This document shows positions 9,095 to 17,768 of a stretch of DNA of 34,053 nt, piece by piece. The DNA comes from Treponema sp. (GTDB lineage Bacteria; Spirochaetota; Spirochaetia; Treponematales; Treponemataceae). Position 1 is the stretch's first letter; each line of letters opens with the position of its first letter. The DNA is taken from contig JAFUHS010000052.1 in NCBI GenBank assembly GCA_017468745.1, forward strand, positions 1-34,053, written 5' to 3'. Under the pieces are notes generated by a model. The model did no database searches, was not told the origin of the DNA, and saw only the letters and a list, made by a program, of their open reading frames with translations. The translations under genes and the position numbers were made by a program.

Positions 9095-9946
9095 CTAAAT
9101 CCTGCAAAATTTGTATCCGGCTGTATCGATGTCATAAATGATTTCGGTATAGCCGATTTTTTTTGCAAGTTGCAGAGACTGCTCAAAGGCAAAGTCAAGA
9201 TTTTCAGCCGAGTGAGCGTCTGCCGTAATTGCGACAGGAACGCCGGCTTCATATAGAAGAGTCAGAAAATACTCGCTAGGATATGGCTCTGAAAGATAGC
9301 CTCTGGAGATTGCCCCGGAATTGATTTCTGTGGCGATTCCTTTTCTGGCGACAGCCTTTGCCATTTCTTTCAGACAAGATTTGTACCAGTCTTCATTTTC
9401 GCTGAAAAAAGGCTGCTTTTCGTTGAATTTGCGGATTAAATCAGGGTGTCCGAGAAGGGCAAAATCCCCTCTCTCCAGCATTTCTTTCTGAAGGGCAAAA
9501 TAATCTCCGATGAGAGCACGCATATCGTTTTTATAATGCTTTTCTGCCCCGAGCTGCAGGATTTCAGGCTTATAATCTACGGCAACAAGCCCTTCCCTCT
9601 GGAACAAAAAATGAATCGAGCCGATAAGATAGTCGGGCTTGAATTCAGCGTAATTCTCCATTTTGGGAAGAGTAACTCCGGGTATAAAATCAGCCTCAAA
9701 GCCCAGACGAATCCTAACCTGGGAAGCGTATTTTTCTTGAAGACGACGGATTTCAGTGCAATAGGAAGAGAAATCTTCGGGCTGCATATAAGTTTCCGTC
9801 CAAAAGGGATACATGCTGTGGCCGCTGAAGCCTAAAACGCGGATTCCTTTTTGGATTGCGGAAAGCACATTTTCTTCAAGCGTATTTTTTCCGTCACAGA
9901 AAGTCGAATGGGTGTGAAGATTTGATTTTATGTAGTCCCTGCTCAT
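9095..9946 (-). CDS. PHP-domain phosphatase, histidinol-phosphatase family
   Basis: This 283-residue enzyme has the polymerase-and-histidinol-phosphatase fold with its multi-metal site. Visible motifs are HTHSTFCDG (H11, H13, D18), SGHS (H43), LGFEADF (Glu ligand), GSIHF, GHPDLIRKF, TEINSG and TADAHS near the C-terminus. The family hydrolyses L-histidinol phosphate to histidinol in histidine synthesis, but PHP relatives act on other phosphoesters. No other his gene is nearby, so the substrate is open. Its ATG overlaps the stop of the upstream hybrid kinase by 4 nt (ATGA), so it is translationally coupled to a signalling operon, an odd setting for a biosynthetic enzyme. It converges with the DksA-like gene with a 29-nt gap. 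Confidence 0.86.
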   Translation of the reverse strand: MSRDYIKSNLHTHSTFCDGKNTLEENVLSAIQKGIRVLGFSGHSMYPFWTETYMQPEDFSSYCTEIRRLQEKYASQVRIRLGFEADFIPGVTLPKMENYAEFKPDYLIGSIHFLFQREGLVAVDYKPEILQLGAEKHYKNDMRALIGDYFALQKEMLERGDFALLGHPDLIRKFNEKQPFFSENEDWYKSCLKEMAKAVARKGIATEINSGAISRGYLSEPYPSEYFLTLLYEAGVPVAITADAHSAENLDFAFEQSLQLAKKIGYTEIIYDIDTAGYKFCRI

Positions 9947-11655
9947 TGCCTCTCCTCATTTCCGTCAAAATCAGACTCAAAGTCTATGGCACCGTTAATA
10001 AGATTAATCTGTTCGACCGAAAGAGTCTGCATGACAGACTTCCATTTTTCGACCATAGCCTTTAGTGTCTCGCTCTTAAAGGGCTTAACCAAAATATCAT
10101 TGATTCCGCTCCTCTTGTACTCATCAAAATCATTGGAATCATTGTTTGCGGTACAGGCGATGATGATTTCATTGTAGTGCATGGCTCTCAGTTCTTTGGT
10201 TGCCTCGATTCCGTTCTTTTCGGGCATGTAAATATCCATAAAGACCATGCTTATCTCTGGCGTATTCTCGATGATTTCAAGAGCCTCAAGCCCGTTTTCC
10301 GCCAGATAGACCTCGGCACCAAAGCGTTTGAGGAAAGTTTCAAGCAACTTCCTGTTCATCGGATGATCTTCAGCAACGAGAATTTTAAGCCCCTCAGCGA
10401 CATTCTGCTGAGAAAGAGCAGGATTCTCGTCTTTTCCGTCTGCACCATCTTCAGAAGGCGGAAGGGGAGCAAGTTCTTCCAAGGGCAAATCATCCCCTAC
10501 TTCAGGAATATTATCCGTACGGTGAGAATATAACTCTTCGGACAAGAGAGAGGCCAGACGATTTTTTTTTATCGGCTTGTACAGATAGCCCTTGTACAAA
10601 TCGAGAAATTTCATTTTTGCGTCTTCGTGCATCTGCCCTTCAGGAACAAGAAGATAGAGAGCCGTTTCAAGGTTTCCCAGCTGATGTATATCGAATCCTA
10701 AATGCCAGCCGTCAATCCCACCTTTCATAATCATGTCGATGAAGGCGATATTATAGGGACACTGCTCTACACGCGCCTTTGTAAGAAGCTCGACAACTTC
10801 TTTTGGATTCGTGGTGATTTCAACTTTAAAAAAACCTAAAGATGCGAGCTTGTTTTTTAAGCTGAGAGCCGCAAGCTCGTTATCGTCAACGATGAGGATT
10901 CTGTAAGAGCCTGTGTCTTTTGAAAAGCGTATTTTCGGAGATTTTTCGATGGCAAGGGTAAGCGGCAATGTAAACCAGAATATCGAACCGCCCTCGGGAT
11001 TAGTACGGACCCCGATTTTTCCTTTCATGAGGTTAACCAGACTTTTACTGATTGAAAGCCCAAGTCCCGTTCCTCCAAAAAGACGGTAAGTCGAAAGGTC
11101 TGCCTGAAAGTAATCTGTAAAAAGTTTTTTTTGAATTTCGTCAGTGATACCAATTCCTGAATCGGTAACGGAGAATACAATTCCCTCGGTTTTATTGTAG
11201 TCAAGTTCTACATGAACATAACCTTCTTTTGTGAATTTGACCGCATTGCTGATAAGATTGAGCATTATCTGTCTGACCCGCATTGAGTCGCCGGTCACCA
11301 TTGCAGGAACAGAGGGGGAAATATCAAAAATCAACTCAACCCCGCGATTAAAAGCCTTTACGCTCTCGGAATCCACCACATGCTCTGCGACATAACTAAT
11401 ATCAAAAGGAATATTCTCGATTTTGAAATCAGTTTGATTCATTTTGGCAAGATCGAGGATATTGTTCGCCAGTTCAAGCAAGCCTTCCGCACTGAACAAA
11501 ATCTGACGGACATACTCTTTCTGCTCTTTGTCAAGAGTAGTCTCCTTCATGAGTTCCGCCGCCCCGACAATCGTTTGAATCGGCGTGCGGATTTCATGAA
11601 GCGTATTCGCAAGGAAACGGGTAGTATCGTTTATTTCGGCTTTATCGATTTGCAT
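9943..11655 (-). CDS. Sensorless hybrid histidine kinase with two receiver domains
   Basis: The 570-residue protein begins almost directly with the HisKA dimerisation domain: LANTLHEIRTPIQ places the phosphoacceptor at H20. It has no transmembrane or PAS input. HATPase motifs follow: N137 in LNLISNAVKFT, DSGIGI (165-170) and GGTGLGL (194-200). Receiver 1 (253-375) keeps the acidic pair VDDN, D307 and K360. After a linker rich in Pro and acidic residues comes receiver 2 (424-545) with ED429-430, D474 in MDIYMPEKNG, T502 and K524. All sites look active. It overlaps the upstream pseudo-receiver gene by 14 nt and the downstream PHP gene by 4 nt. The likely input is the partner protein encoded upstream; that is inference. 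Confidence 0.92.
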   Translation of the reverse strand: MQIDKAEINDTTRFLANTLHEIRTPIQTIVGAAELMKETTLDKEQKEYVRQILFSAEGLLELANNILDLAKMNQTDFKIENIPFDISYVAEHVVDSESVKAFNRGVELIFDISPSVPAMVTGDSMRVRQIMLNLISNAVKFTKEGYVHVELDYNKTEGIVFSVTDSGIGITDEIQKKLFTDYFQADLSTYRLFGGTGLGLSISKSLVNLMKGKIGVRTNPEGGSIFWFTLPLTLAIEKSPKIRFSKDTGSYRILIVDDNELAALSLKNKLASLGFFKVEITTNPKEVVELLTKARVEQCPYNIAFIDMIMKGGIDGWHLGFDIHQLGNLETALYLLVPEGQMHEDAKMKFLDLYKGYLYKPIKKNRLASLLSEELYSHRTDNIPEVGDDLPLEELAPLPPSEDGADGKDENPALSQQNVAEGLKILVAEDHPMNRKLLETFLKRFGAEVYLAENGLEALEIIENTPEISMVFMDIYMPEKNGIEATKELRAMHYNEIIIACTANNDSNDFDEYKRSGINDILVKPFKSETLKAMVEKWKSVMQTLSVEQINLINGAIDFESDFDGNEERQ

Positions 11656-12886
11656 TCACGACTTCCAGGGCTTTTTTGACGATAACCTCAGTTGGCTGGG
11701 GTTTTATAAGATAACTGGAAGAACCTAAACGGAGAGCCTGCATAATGACTTCTTTTTGGACAACATTTGAGTACACAATGACAGGAAGGTTAATATGATG
11801 CTCCACGAGGAAACGCAGGATATCAAGCCCTGTAACTTCCGGCATGTACATCCCTGTAATGGCGACATCAAACTGCCCCGGCTTTACTTTCGCAATGAAT
11901 TCTTTACCACTTAAAAAGATTGAGACATCGCCGATGGTTTCCGTCGCGTCCTTGAGATATTTGATGACAGCAAGATCAGTATCGACAATGGCGACTTTAA
12001 GATGGCCGGCCGTAAGCTCCTCATCGGAATTGACCTTACCAGTATCGGAGAAAAAGCGGATTGCCATAGTGCCCTGATCGCTGTCATCAGAAGCGGCAAG
12101 GACTTGATCAGAGATGACATCTTGCACAGATGAAGTGGCATCGCCTTCTACGAGGGAATTAAGGACAGATGAAATATCAGAAACGACCTGAACTCCATCA
12201 TAAATAGGATGCCCCTCAATAAAATCGCTTACAAAGGGGTCTAATGTGAGGATTTTTATATTGCGGCGCAAAATCCGCCTGTCAGCCGTGATATTAGTGA
12301 GCAGAAGTTCAAGGTTAAGTCCGTCAACATAGCTCAAACTCAAATCCGTCATCATGAGAATCACTTTGGGAAGTGAAAGATTATTATTTTCGATGAGTTC
12401 AGAAAGCTTGTATTTGAGGAGAGTAATCTTCTCACGGTTTAAGCCCATTGCTATTTCGATAAAAATAATCTCATGATTAAGATGCATGTCCAGAACACAG
12501 GGAGTTGAATCAATTGAAAAAGCAGAGTGCAACACCCTGCCGATTGACTCAAAGAACAAATCAAATTTTATCGGACGGGTAAAATACTTAATGACACCAT
12601 ATTGAACCAAATCAGAGACTTCAGAATGGTCAATAAGAGGACCTGCCATAATAACAGGGATTTTTTTACCGTTGGGATCCGCCTGTTTTTTTTCAAGGAA
12701 TTCGATAATATCTTCGACAGAGTGTTCTACATTTATGATAACCAAATCTGGGAGTATAGATAAGAATTTAGGCAAAGCATCCCGCTGACCATCGGCAATT
12801 TCGACGGACACATTTTCAGCGGTAAGTTTCTCGACTAAGAATTCCCGAAGCATTGGAGGTGCATCGATAATCAGAACACTTTTCAT
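11642..12886 (-). CDS. Protein with two degenerate receiver domains flanking a central alpha/beta domain
   Basis: This is a 414-residue cytoplasmic protein. Domain 1 (1-120) is receiver-like (SVLIIDAPPMLREFL), but the phospho-Asp position is N52 (LVIINVEHS) and the usual Lys is R104 (YFTRPIK). The middle part (about 130-250), including VILMMTDLSLSYVDGLNLEL, is alpha/beta and perhaps STAS-like; I cannot name it. After an acidic Ser-rich linker (252-295), domain 2 (296-414) has IVDTD and a normal K395 (YLIKP), but the phospho-Asp is G345 in VAITGMYMPEVTG. Neither receiver should accept phosphate in the usual way. The start at 12886 fits the first beta strand and the promoter TTGAAA-17-TATTAT ending 9 nt before it; the longer TTG-started frame would overlap that promoter. 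It is the first gene of the operon with the sensorless kinase. Confidence 0.85.
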   Translation of the reverse strand: MKSVLIIDAPPMLREFLVEKLTAENVSVEIADGQRDALPKFLSILPDLVIINVEHSVEDIIEFLEKKQADPNGKKIPVIMAGPLIDHSEVSDLVQYGVIKYFTRPIKFDLFFESIGRVLHSAFSIDSTPCVLDMHLNHEIIFIEIAMGLNREKITLLKYKLSELIENNNLSLPKVILMMTDLSLSYVDGLNLELLLTNITADRRILRRNIKILTLDPFVSDFIEGHPIYDGVQVVSDISSVLNSLVEGDATSSVQDVISDQVLAASDDSDQGTMAIRFFSDTGKVNSDEELTAGHLKVAIVDTDLAVIKYLKDATETIGDVSIFLSGKEFIAKVKPGQFDVAITGMYMPEVTGLDILRFLVEHHINLPVIVYSNVVQKEVIMQALRLGSSSYLIKPQPTEVIVKKALEVVNANR

Positions 12887-12895
12887 GATATTATT

Positions 12896-12924
12896 ATAAT
12901 ACTGTATACTATGCGAGTTTTCAA
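12896..12924 (-). promoter_or_regulatory. Putative sigma70 promoter of the pseudo-receiver/kinase/PHP operon
   Basis: Read on the minus strand: TTGAAA (12924-12919), exactly 17 nt, TATTAT (12901-12896), then 9 nt to the ATG at 12886. There is no Shine-Dalgarno sequence, so the transcript is predicted to be leaderless or nearly so. Confidence 0.55.
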
Positions 12925-13004
12925 TTGAGGAAACAGGCAAAAAGTCAAAAAACTCATTTTCGCTTTTCGATTTCCGTGTTACAATAAGAAAAAGGAGTTT
13001 TTTT

Positions 13005-13631
13005 ATGGCAAAAGTTGCTGCTTTTATAGCGCCAGGTTTTGAAGAAATCGAAGCCTTTACCGTCGTTGATTATCTTCGCAGAGCAAATGTGGATGTTTGT
13101 CTCGTAGCCGTTCCCCCAGAGAATTCAACAAAGAATGAAATCGTGGTCGTAGGAAGTCACGGAGTCACTGTGATTGCTGACAACACTCTTAAAGATTTTA
13201 TAGAACTCATGGACGAAAAGGAGCCGGACGCAATCTTTTTCCCAGGCGGTATGCCTGGCGCACAGCATTTGGCCGCAAACCAGTATCTTTTCCAGCTGGC
13301 TACAAAAATGGACCGGAAAGGCAAAATCATAGCCGCAATCTGCGCAGCCCCGGCAGTTGTTTTGGCTCAGACAGGAATCCTTGAAAACAGAAAATGGACC
13401 TGCTATCCCGGCATGGAAGAAAATCTTGCCGTTTACTGCGGAAGCGAAACAAAAGCCCGCGAACTCACAGAAAATTCACGCCATATCAAAGATGTCCCTT
13501 ATGTCCTCGACAACAATGTCCTTACAGGAAGGGGGCCAGGAACTGCCGAGCAATTCGCAATGAAGCTGGTAGAGCTTCTGACAGACTCAGAGACAGCAAA
13601 AAAAATCCACGACGGAAGCTGCCAGAGATAA
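13005..13631 (+). CDS. DJ-1/PfpI (ThiJ) family protein
   Basis: This 208-residue protein shows the DJ-1 superfamily pattern: GFEEIEA near the N-terminus with the conserved Glu (E16), FFPGGMPGAQHL, the nucleophile elbow AAICAAP with C113, and the C-terminal GRGPGTAEQFAMKLVE. The equivalent of the human DJ-1 His126 is Tyr here (TCYPGMEE). Members act as glyoxalase- or deglycase-like enzymes or redox-sensing chaperones; the exact role is open. AAGGAG lies 7-8 nt before the ATG, and a TACAAT box (12980-12985) with a poor -35 is a possible promoter. The gene is monocistronic: divergent from the signalling operon and closed by a strong terminator. Confidence 0.92.
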   Translation: MAKVAAFIAPGFEEIEAFTVVDYLRRANVDVCLVAVPPENSTKNEIVVVGSHGVTVIADNTLKDFIELMDEKEPDAIFFPGGMPGAQHLAANQYLFQLATKMDRKGKIIAAICAAPAVVLAQTGILENRKWTCYPGMEENLAVYCGSETKARELTENSRHIKDVPYVLDNNVLTGRGPGTAEQFAMKLVELLTDSETAKKIHDGSCQR

Positions 13632-13632
13632 G

Positions 13633-13685
13633 AAAAGCCCGCTGACAGTGCAGCTTTTTAACTGCATTGACAAGCGGGCTTTTTT
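13633..13685. terminator. Rho-independent, bidirectional terminator
   Basis: AGCCCGCT (13636-13643) pairs with AGCGGGCT (13673-13680). The inner stem continues with TGCAG/CTGCA around a CTTTTTAA loop, and the stem is followed by TTTTTT. A-rich sequence on the 5' side supplies a U-run on the opposite strand, so it can also serve the convergent esterase gene ending at 13700. Confidence 0.9.
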
Positions 13686-13699
13686 GGCAGCTGTTTTTT

Positions 13700-15421
13700 T
13701 TATGCTCCCTGAGAAGTGCCTGTCTTTTCGTAGTTGACTTCGGTGAATTCAACTACAGTTCCCCGTGTCGCGAACATTCCGACATACATATAATCACCGT
13801 CTATCGCAACAAAGTCAAAGTCCGTGTAAGTTTTTTTGTAAGTATTTCCGCCGTAAACCGTGGTTACTTTTACGACCTGGCCTGTGCGCTCGATGGTGAA
13901 GCTCGCTTCAGAACCGGCGGCATAGATTTCACTGATTTTGTCGTCGGAGGTTTCTAAGAGCGTACTTTCCCGGCAGAAATTGATATATGTTTCCGATGCA
14001 GATTTCGGATACAAGCCTGCGGCAACATAATTTCCTTTTCCAACGCTGGCGTCTTTTATCGGCTCATAGCAGTCGTCTCTGAGCATAAGGCCAAATCCGC
14101 CTGTCGCAAGGTCAGCGGCAGCAAGAGTTGTCTGATCCGAAACTTTTGCCTTTACGGTAACAGTAAAATTGTCTGATACAGGAATCGGCTTAAAGGCAAG
14201 GGCTATTCCGTCTGCAGATGTCTGAATTTTTCCCTTCTTTTTTGGAGTGCCTACGATGAATGTTCCAGCCGTATCTTCTTTTGCCATATAGCCGCTGCCA
14301 TCAGTCGTTGCATCCCCGCCCAAATCTCCGAAAGCTGTTCCGTACCAGCCTTCGCTTTTTGTCGTGTAGCGTTCAATCGGCTCATACTTTGTCCAATCAA
14401 CAGCCGCGTATGCCACATACTTATAATTCGGATTGATAACCAAATCTTTTTCTTTTGATGGTTCTTCCGTTGTTTTAATGTAAGCCTTCAATGAGCAGCT
14501 TGAATTTTTTATGGTCTTTGCAAAAAGCCATGAAACGACTTTTGCTCCGTAGCAGTTAATATGAGTTCCGTCGATTGAGGCGAAATTCGGCTCAGTCTGA
14601 GATGAACCAGAAGCAATCGCGTGGAAGTACTTTGTGCTGTCATGACCAAGTTTTGTATAAAGTTCTTTTGTGAGCGAGGTTAAATCTACGACCTGAATAT
14701 TTTTTTCTGTTCCCAAATCGACTACAGCCTGACCGTAGTCACCACTTGCAACGACATGCCCTTTATCACCTGAGAAATCATCTTTGTCGCTGTAACGCAC
14801 GATGGGAGAACAGAGAATCGGAGTCGCCCCCTTGTCCATGGCTATTTTTGCATAATAATTGAAAAGATTATACTTGAATGAGCCTTCCGTATCCGTAGAA
14901 TCTTTTGCACTGGCAAATCTTTCTGCGTCATCGGACTTTTCGTCATTGTGTCCGAATCCAACCACAAGGAAGTCGCCCGCTTTGATTCCATCTTTGAGGG
15001 TCTTATAATTTTCTTCAGACAGGAAACTCTTTGAAGATCGACCTGAAAGAGCAAGATTTCTTACAGTGACTTTTCCAGAAAGATAATTGTGAAGCTGCAT
15101 TCCATAGCCGAAACGGGGATAAAAATAAGTCGCATCTGTGATTTTAGCCTCTTTGTTTAAAATGTAATCGCCGTAATCACAAACCGTGGAATCCCCCACA
15201 ACCCAGAGCGTACATTCAGAGAGGGCCGAGTCGTCGTAAGCCGAGTCTGAGGCAGGCTCTGAAGAAGGGCCGCTTTCGTCCGCAGTAGTTTTTTCTCCCG
15301 AGGCTAGATTGTCCGAATCATCATCGCTGTCAGAGCATGACATGAAAATTCCGCCGCCCAAGAAAGCAAGCGCGCAGACAAGCGCAGAAATGCGTTTCAT
15401 CATCAGTTTTTCTTTTTTCAT
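13700..15421 (-). CDS. SGNH/GDSL esterase lipoprotein, rhamnogalacturonan acetylesterase-like, with C-terminal beta-sandwich domain
   Basis: The 573-residue product has a lipoprotein signal (lipobox FMSC, C29), then an acidic Ser-rich linker (30-68) that would hold the enzyme off the membrane. The SGNH catalytic domain (about 70-310) shows GDST with nucleophile S78, LALSGRSSKSF (oxyanion Gly), GHND (N159) and DGTHINCYGA (D284, H287). This arrangement is typical of CE12-type esterases that remove acetyl groups from pectin. Residues of about 340-570 look like a concanavalin-type beta-sandwich (FTVTVKAKV, GGFGLMLRDD), perhaps carbohydrate-binding. The start at 15421 is set by GGAGG 6 nt upstream; the frame extends 13 codons further without support. 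It is paralogous to the esterase at 17769-19787. Confidence 0.86.
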   Translation of the reverse strand: MKKEKLMMKRISALVCALAFLGGGIFMSCSDSDDDSDNLASGEKTTADESGPSSEPASDSAYDDSALSECTLWVVGDSTVCDYGDYILNKEAKITDATYFYPRFGYGMQLHNYLSGKVTVRNLALSGRSSKSFLSEENYKTLKDGIKAGDFLVVGFGHNDEKSDDAERFASAKDSTDTEGSFKYNLFNYYAKIAMDKGATPILCSPIVRYSDKDDFSGDKGHVVASGDYGQAVVDLGTEKNIQVVDLTSLTKELYTKLGHDSTKYFHAIASGSSQTEPNFASIDGTHINCYGAKVVSWLFAKTIKNSSCSLKAYIKTTEEPSKEKDLVINPNYKYVAYAAVDWTKYEPIERYTTKSEGWYGTAFGDLGGDATTDGSGYMAKEDTAGTFIVGTPKKKGKIQTSADGIALAFKPIPVSDNFTVTVKAKVSDQTTLAAADLATGGFGLMLRDDCYEPIKDASVGKGNYVAAGLYPKSASETYINFCRESTLLETSDDKISEIYAAGSEASFTIERTGQVVKVTTVYGGNTYKKTYTDFDFVAIDGDYMYVGMFATRGTVVEFTEVNYEKTGTSQGA

Positions 15422-15469
15422 AAGATTCCTCCATTTTTTTGCAAGAATAAAGTAAAACATCAGATTAAG

Positions 15470-15499
15470 ATAGTAAAGCAGTATTTTTATACTTTTCAG
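15470..15499 (-). promoter_or_regulatory. Possible promoter of the SGNH esterase gene at 13700-15421
   Basis: On the minus strand: CTGAAA (15499-15494), an 18-nt spacer, TACTAT (15475-15470). It predicts a leader of about 40 nt including the GGAGG. The -35 box is weak. Confidence 0.35.
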
Positions 15500-15659
15500 T
15501 CATTTGTAACTGATATTGTATATTTCCGCATTTTATGTGGATAATACAAAAGATAATGTCTCAATTTCTTCTCCATCAAATATCCGATTTTATATAATCA
15601 AAGAAAATTTCTTATAAATTAAGCAAAAAAAGATGGTTTTTATAAAAAATTCTGACAGT

Positions 15660-15689
15660 TTGACTAAATTATCCAAAATAGGTTATCAT
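15660..15689 (+). promoter_or_regulatory. Putative sigma70 promoter of the metallopeptidase-like lipoprotein gene
   Basis: TTGACT (15660-15665), an 18-nt spacer, TATCAT (15684-15689), with the expected start near 15696 and GGAGAA at 15721-15726 before the ATG. Confidence 0.5.
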
Positions 15690-15731
15690 TTCTTAAAATA
15701 ATCAAAAAAATCGGACAATTGGAGAATTTCT

Positions 15732-17690
15732 ATGAAAAAGACAATACTCTCTCTTACACTTTTAAGCCTGCTTCTCTGCATTACGGCCTGTTCTGACGAA
15801 AGCACTGATGATGCCGGGCAAAGCATTCAAAGGCAGGATCAGACAATCACCTACTTGGAAGGAACAAATGTTTATGAAATCAATAATGATATAGGCACAC
15901 TCACGCTGAAAGGATTTCCTGTAAAGTCAACCGTCTACATCTCAAAGACAAACCCCACGGAAACAATCGTCAGCATGGAAAACACCCACTACATCACCGG
16001 AAGCGTCGACATCAGGCTGAACAGAGAAAGCGTACAATCCCGCAGCGCAATAAGCGGCGCAAGTCCTGTTCCCGGGGCAGAAGAATCTCATCATTCATGC
16101 CAGTCAATGCATCTTGCGGAAATCACAAGAAAGCAGTGTGAAAGAATAATGCTGCAGGCAGATACTTCAAGGGCGGCGGCGGACACAGTTCAGCTTACCG
16201 ACAAGACCATAGACCAAAATGGAAATGCAAAAGAATTCAAGCTCGGTGACACAAAGCACTTTTTCCTTGACGCAGAGACGACTGACGCAGAAAAACTTCT
16301 CTGGTGGTCGGAAGGAAAAGGAAGCCTTGAAGGCATAGGCAAAAACGCGGCCGGTGAAACAGTCTGTTATGTCTGGGTCGTTGGAGAAGTAACAGCTTAC
16401 AACTTTGACGGAAGCCTTAAATTCACCGAGGAAACAACCTTAACGACTGAGGCGAGCGCAAAAAAAGGCAAAGTCAACCGCAAGATGGCACAGGATTACG
16501 CAGACGCCTTCGTAAAAATCTATGATTTGGACACAACTGTCTTCGGCGACATACCGACAAAGGCCTACTGCAAGGGCGACAGAAAAACAATGGACGACAT
16601 GAAATATCTCAGCGAAACAGGAACCGTCATCAATCTTATCTTCTACGACATCGGCCATAAAAAAGAGAACGCCGGACTATGCGGCTTTTACTGGGGAGAC
16701 AGAGATTTAAGTCCAAACGCCGACCATTACAGGGAACTTACCGGCAATTCTTACAATGATAGTGATGTATTAAGATTCTCAAATGAAGGAAATTATATGT
16801 ACATTAATTCCTATATGAGTGACAAAACAGGAAGCATGTACACGACGATTGTCCACGAATTCCAGCACATGATTCAGCAACAGATGAAAGGATTCGCAAT
16901 AAAGCCCTTCGAATATCCTGACACAACATTCAATGAGATGCTGTCCGTGGCCTCTGAAGATCTGGTCTTCATGTTCTTCCCTGAAATCACCTATAATACG
17001 GAAACCGCAATTCTAAGCTACATGCCGGAGGGACAGGCAAAGTATGTTTATAACGGCATCGAGTACAATCCGAAAATGGAATACCTGTATTACGGAACAG
17101 GATTCTCCTTCGCGGCCTGGCTCATGCGGAAATACTCGGTCGGGGCAATTTCCGCTATCTCCAGAAATAAGTACCGCGGCATAAAAGCTGTGCTGGAAGG
17201 CATAAAAACGATTGCTGATAATCCCATAACAACAGAATCCCTGCTCAAAGACTACTCGACAGCCTGCATTCTGGGAACAGATCAATCCAAAGAAAATACA
17301 GCCGTCATATTCAACGCATTGGCGTCCGGCAGCGCAGAAGACAACACTGAGGACTATAAATATTACTGCGAGTCTCAGGATTACGGCTATCCGCTCATGC
17401 AGATAAATATTGACGGTAAAAATAATGAGTCAACGACAGCCTTCGCCAGCACAACCGGGGAATACAAGAGGAAATTCCCCGATGAGGCAACAAAAAACGA
17501 ATTCGGAGAATTGATTTTGCACGGCTTCAAAAAATATGCCTCAAACCAAATCGCAGATTTGCGCCCCTACGGTATGATGCTTCATGATATCGGAAAAGTA
17601 TTATCATCTGACAGCGCAAGACTCACTTTCTCTTCAGACAAAAGCCCCTCTCCAAGCGAAAAATTGTATCTGCTGGTTATGAAAGAATAA
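15732..17690 (+). CDS. Lipoprotein with HExxH zinc-metallopeptidase motif, M30-like
   Basis: The 652-residue precursor begins with a clear lipoprotein signal, MKKTILSLTLLSLLLCITAC (C20), followed by SDES. The N-terminal half (about 30-245) appears to be beta-rich, with no family I recognise. The second half contains YTTIVHEFQHMIQQ with HEFQH at 375-379, and downstream FNEMLSVASEDL (about 400-411), where a Glu could be the third zinc ligand. This spacing resembles the M30 (hyicolysin) peptidases. The protein would be a cell-envelope protease facing the periplasm or outside. It is divergent from one pectin esterase gene and convergent with the other. The start has GGAGAA 5 nt upstream. The peptidase call is moderate: the motif is clear, the family placement less so. 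Confidence 0.65.
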   Translation: MKKTILSLTLLSLLLCITACSDESTDDAGQSIQRQDQTITYLEGTNVYEINNDIGTLTLKGFPVKSTVYISKTNPTETIVSMENTHYITGSVDIRLNRESVQSRSAISGASPVPGAEESHHSCQSMHLAEITRKQCERIMLQADTSRAAADTVQLTDKTIDQNGNAKEFKLGDTKHFFLDAETTDAEKLLWWSEGKGSLEGIGKNAAGETVCYVWVVGEVTAYNFDGSLKFTEETTLTTEASAKKGKVNRKMAQDYADAFVKIYDLDTTVFGDIPTKAYCKGDRKTMDDMKYLSETGTVINLIFYDIGHKKENAGLCGFYWGDRDLSPNADHYRELTGNSYNDSDVLRFSNEGNYMYINSYMSDKTGSMYTTIVHEFQHMIQQQMKGFAIKPFEYPDTTFNEMLSVASEDLVFMFFPEITYNTETAILSYMPEGQAKYVYNGIEYNPKMEYLYYGTGFSFAAWLMRKYSVGAISAISRNKYRGIKAVLEGIKTIADNPITTESLLKDYSTACILGTDQSKENTAVIFNALASGSAEDNTEDYKYYCESQDYGYPLMQINIDGKNNESTTAFASTTGEYKRKFPDEATKNEFGELILHGFKKYASNQIADLRPYGMMLHDIGKVLSSDSARLTFSSDKSPSPSEKLYLLVMKE

Positions 17691-17748
17691 AAAAATCCCC
17701 CGCCGCAAGCAGGCGTGAATATTACGCTTCGCTTACAGCGGGGGGATT
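17691..17748. terminator. Rho-independent terminator between convergent lipoprotein genes
   Basis: A G/C-rich stem: AATCCCCCGC (from 17694) pairs with GCGGGGGGATT (17738-17748), with a structured loop that can form a small inner hairpin. On the minus strand the stem is followed by TTTTTTT, so it mainly fits the esterase gene ending at 17769. On the plus strand the T-run is short. Confidence 0.8.
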
Positions 17749-17768
17749 AAAAGGCGTAAGACTTTGGA

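Larger units (their letters stand above)
15422..15731. other. AT-rich divergent regulatory region between two lipoprotein genes
   Basis: No gene is seen in these 310 nt. They hold the promoters of both flanking genes (listed separately), an inverted repeat TCAGT-8-ACTGA (15496-15513) overlapping the likely -35 of the esterase gene, and GGAGAA just before the ATG at 15732. The inverted repeat could be an operator. Confidence 0.5.

Noticed and set aside
12887..12940. TTG-started extension of the pseudo-receiver protein
   Set aside because: It would place the near-consensus promoter TTGAAA-17-TATTAT inside the coding region, and the receiver fold starts at the ATG at 12886.
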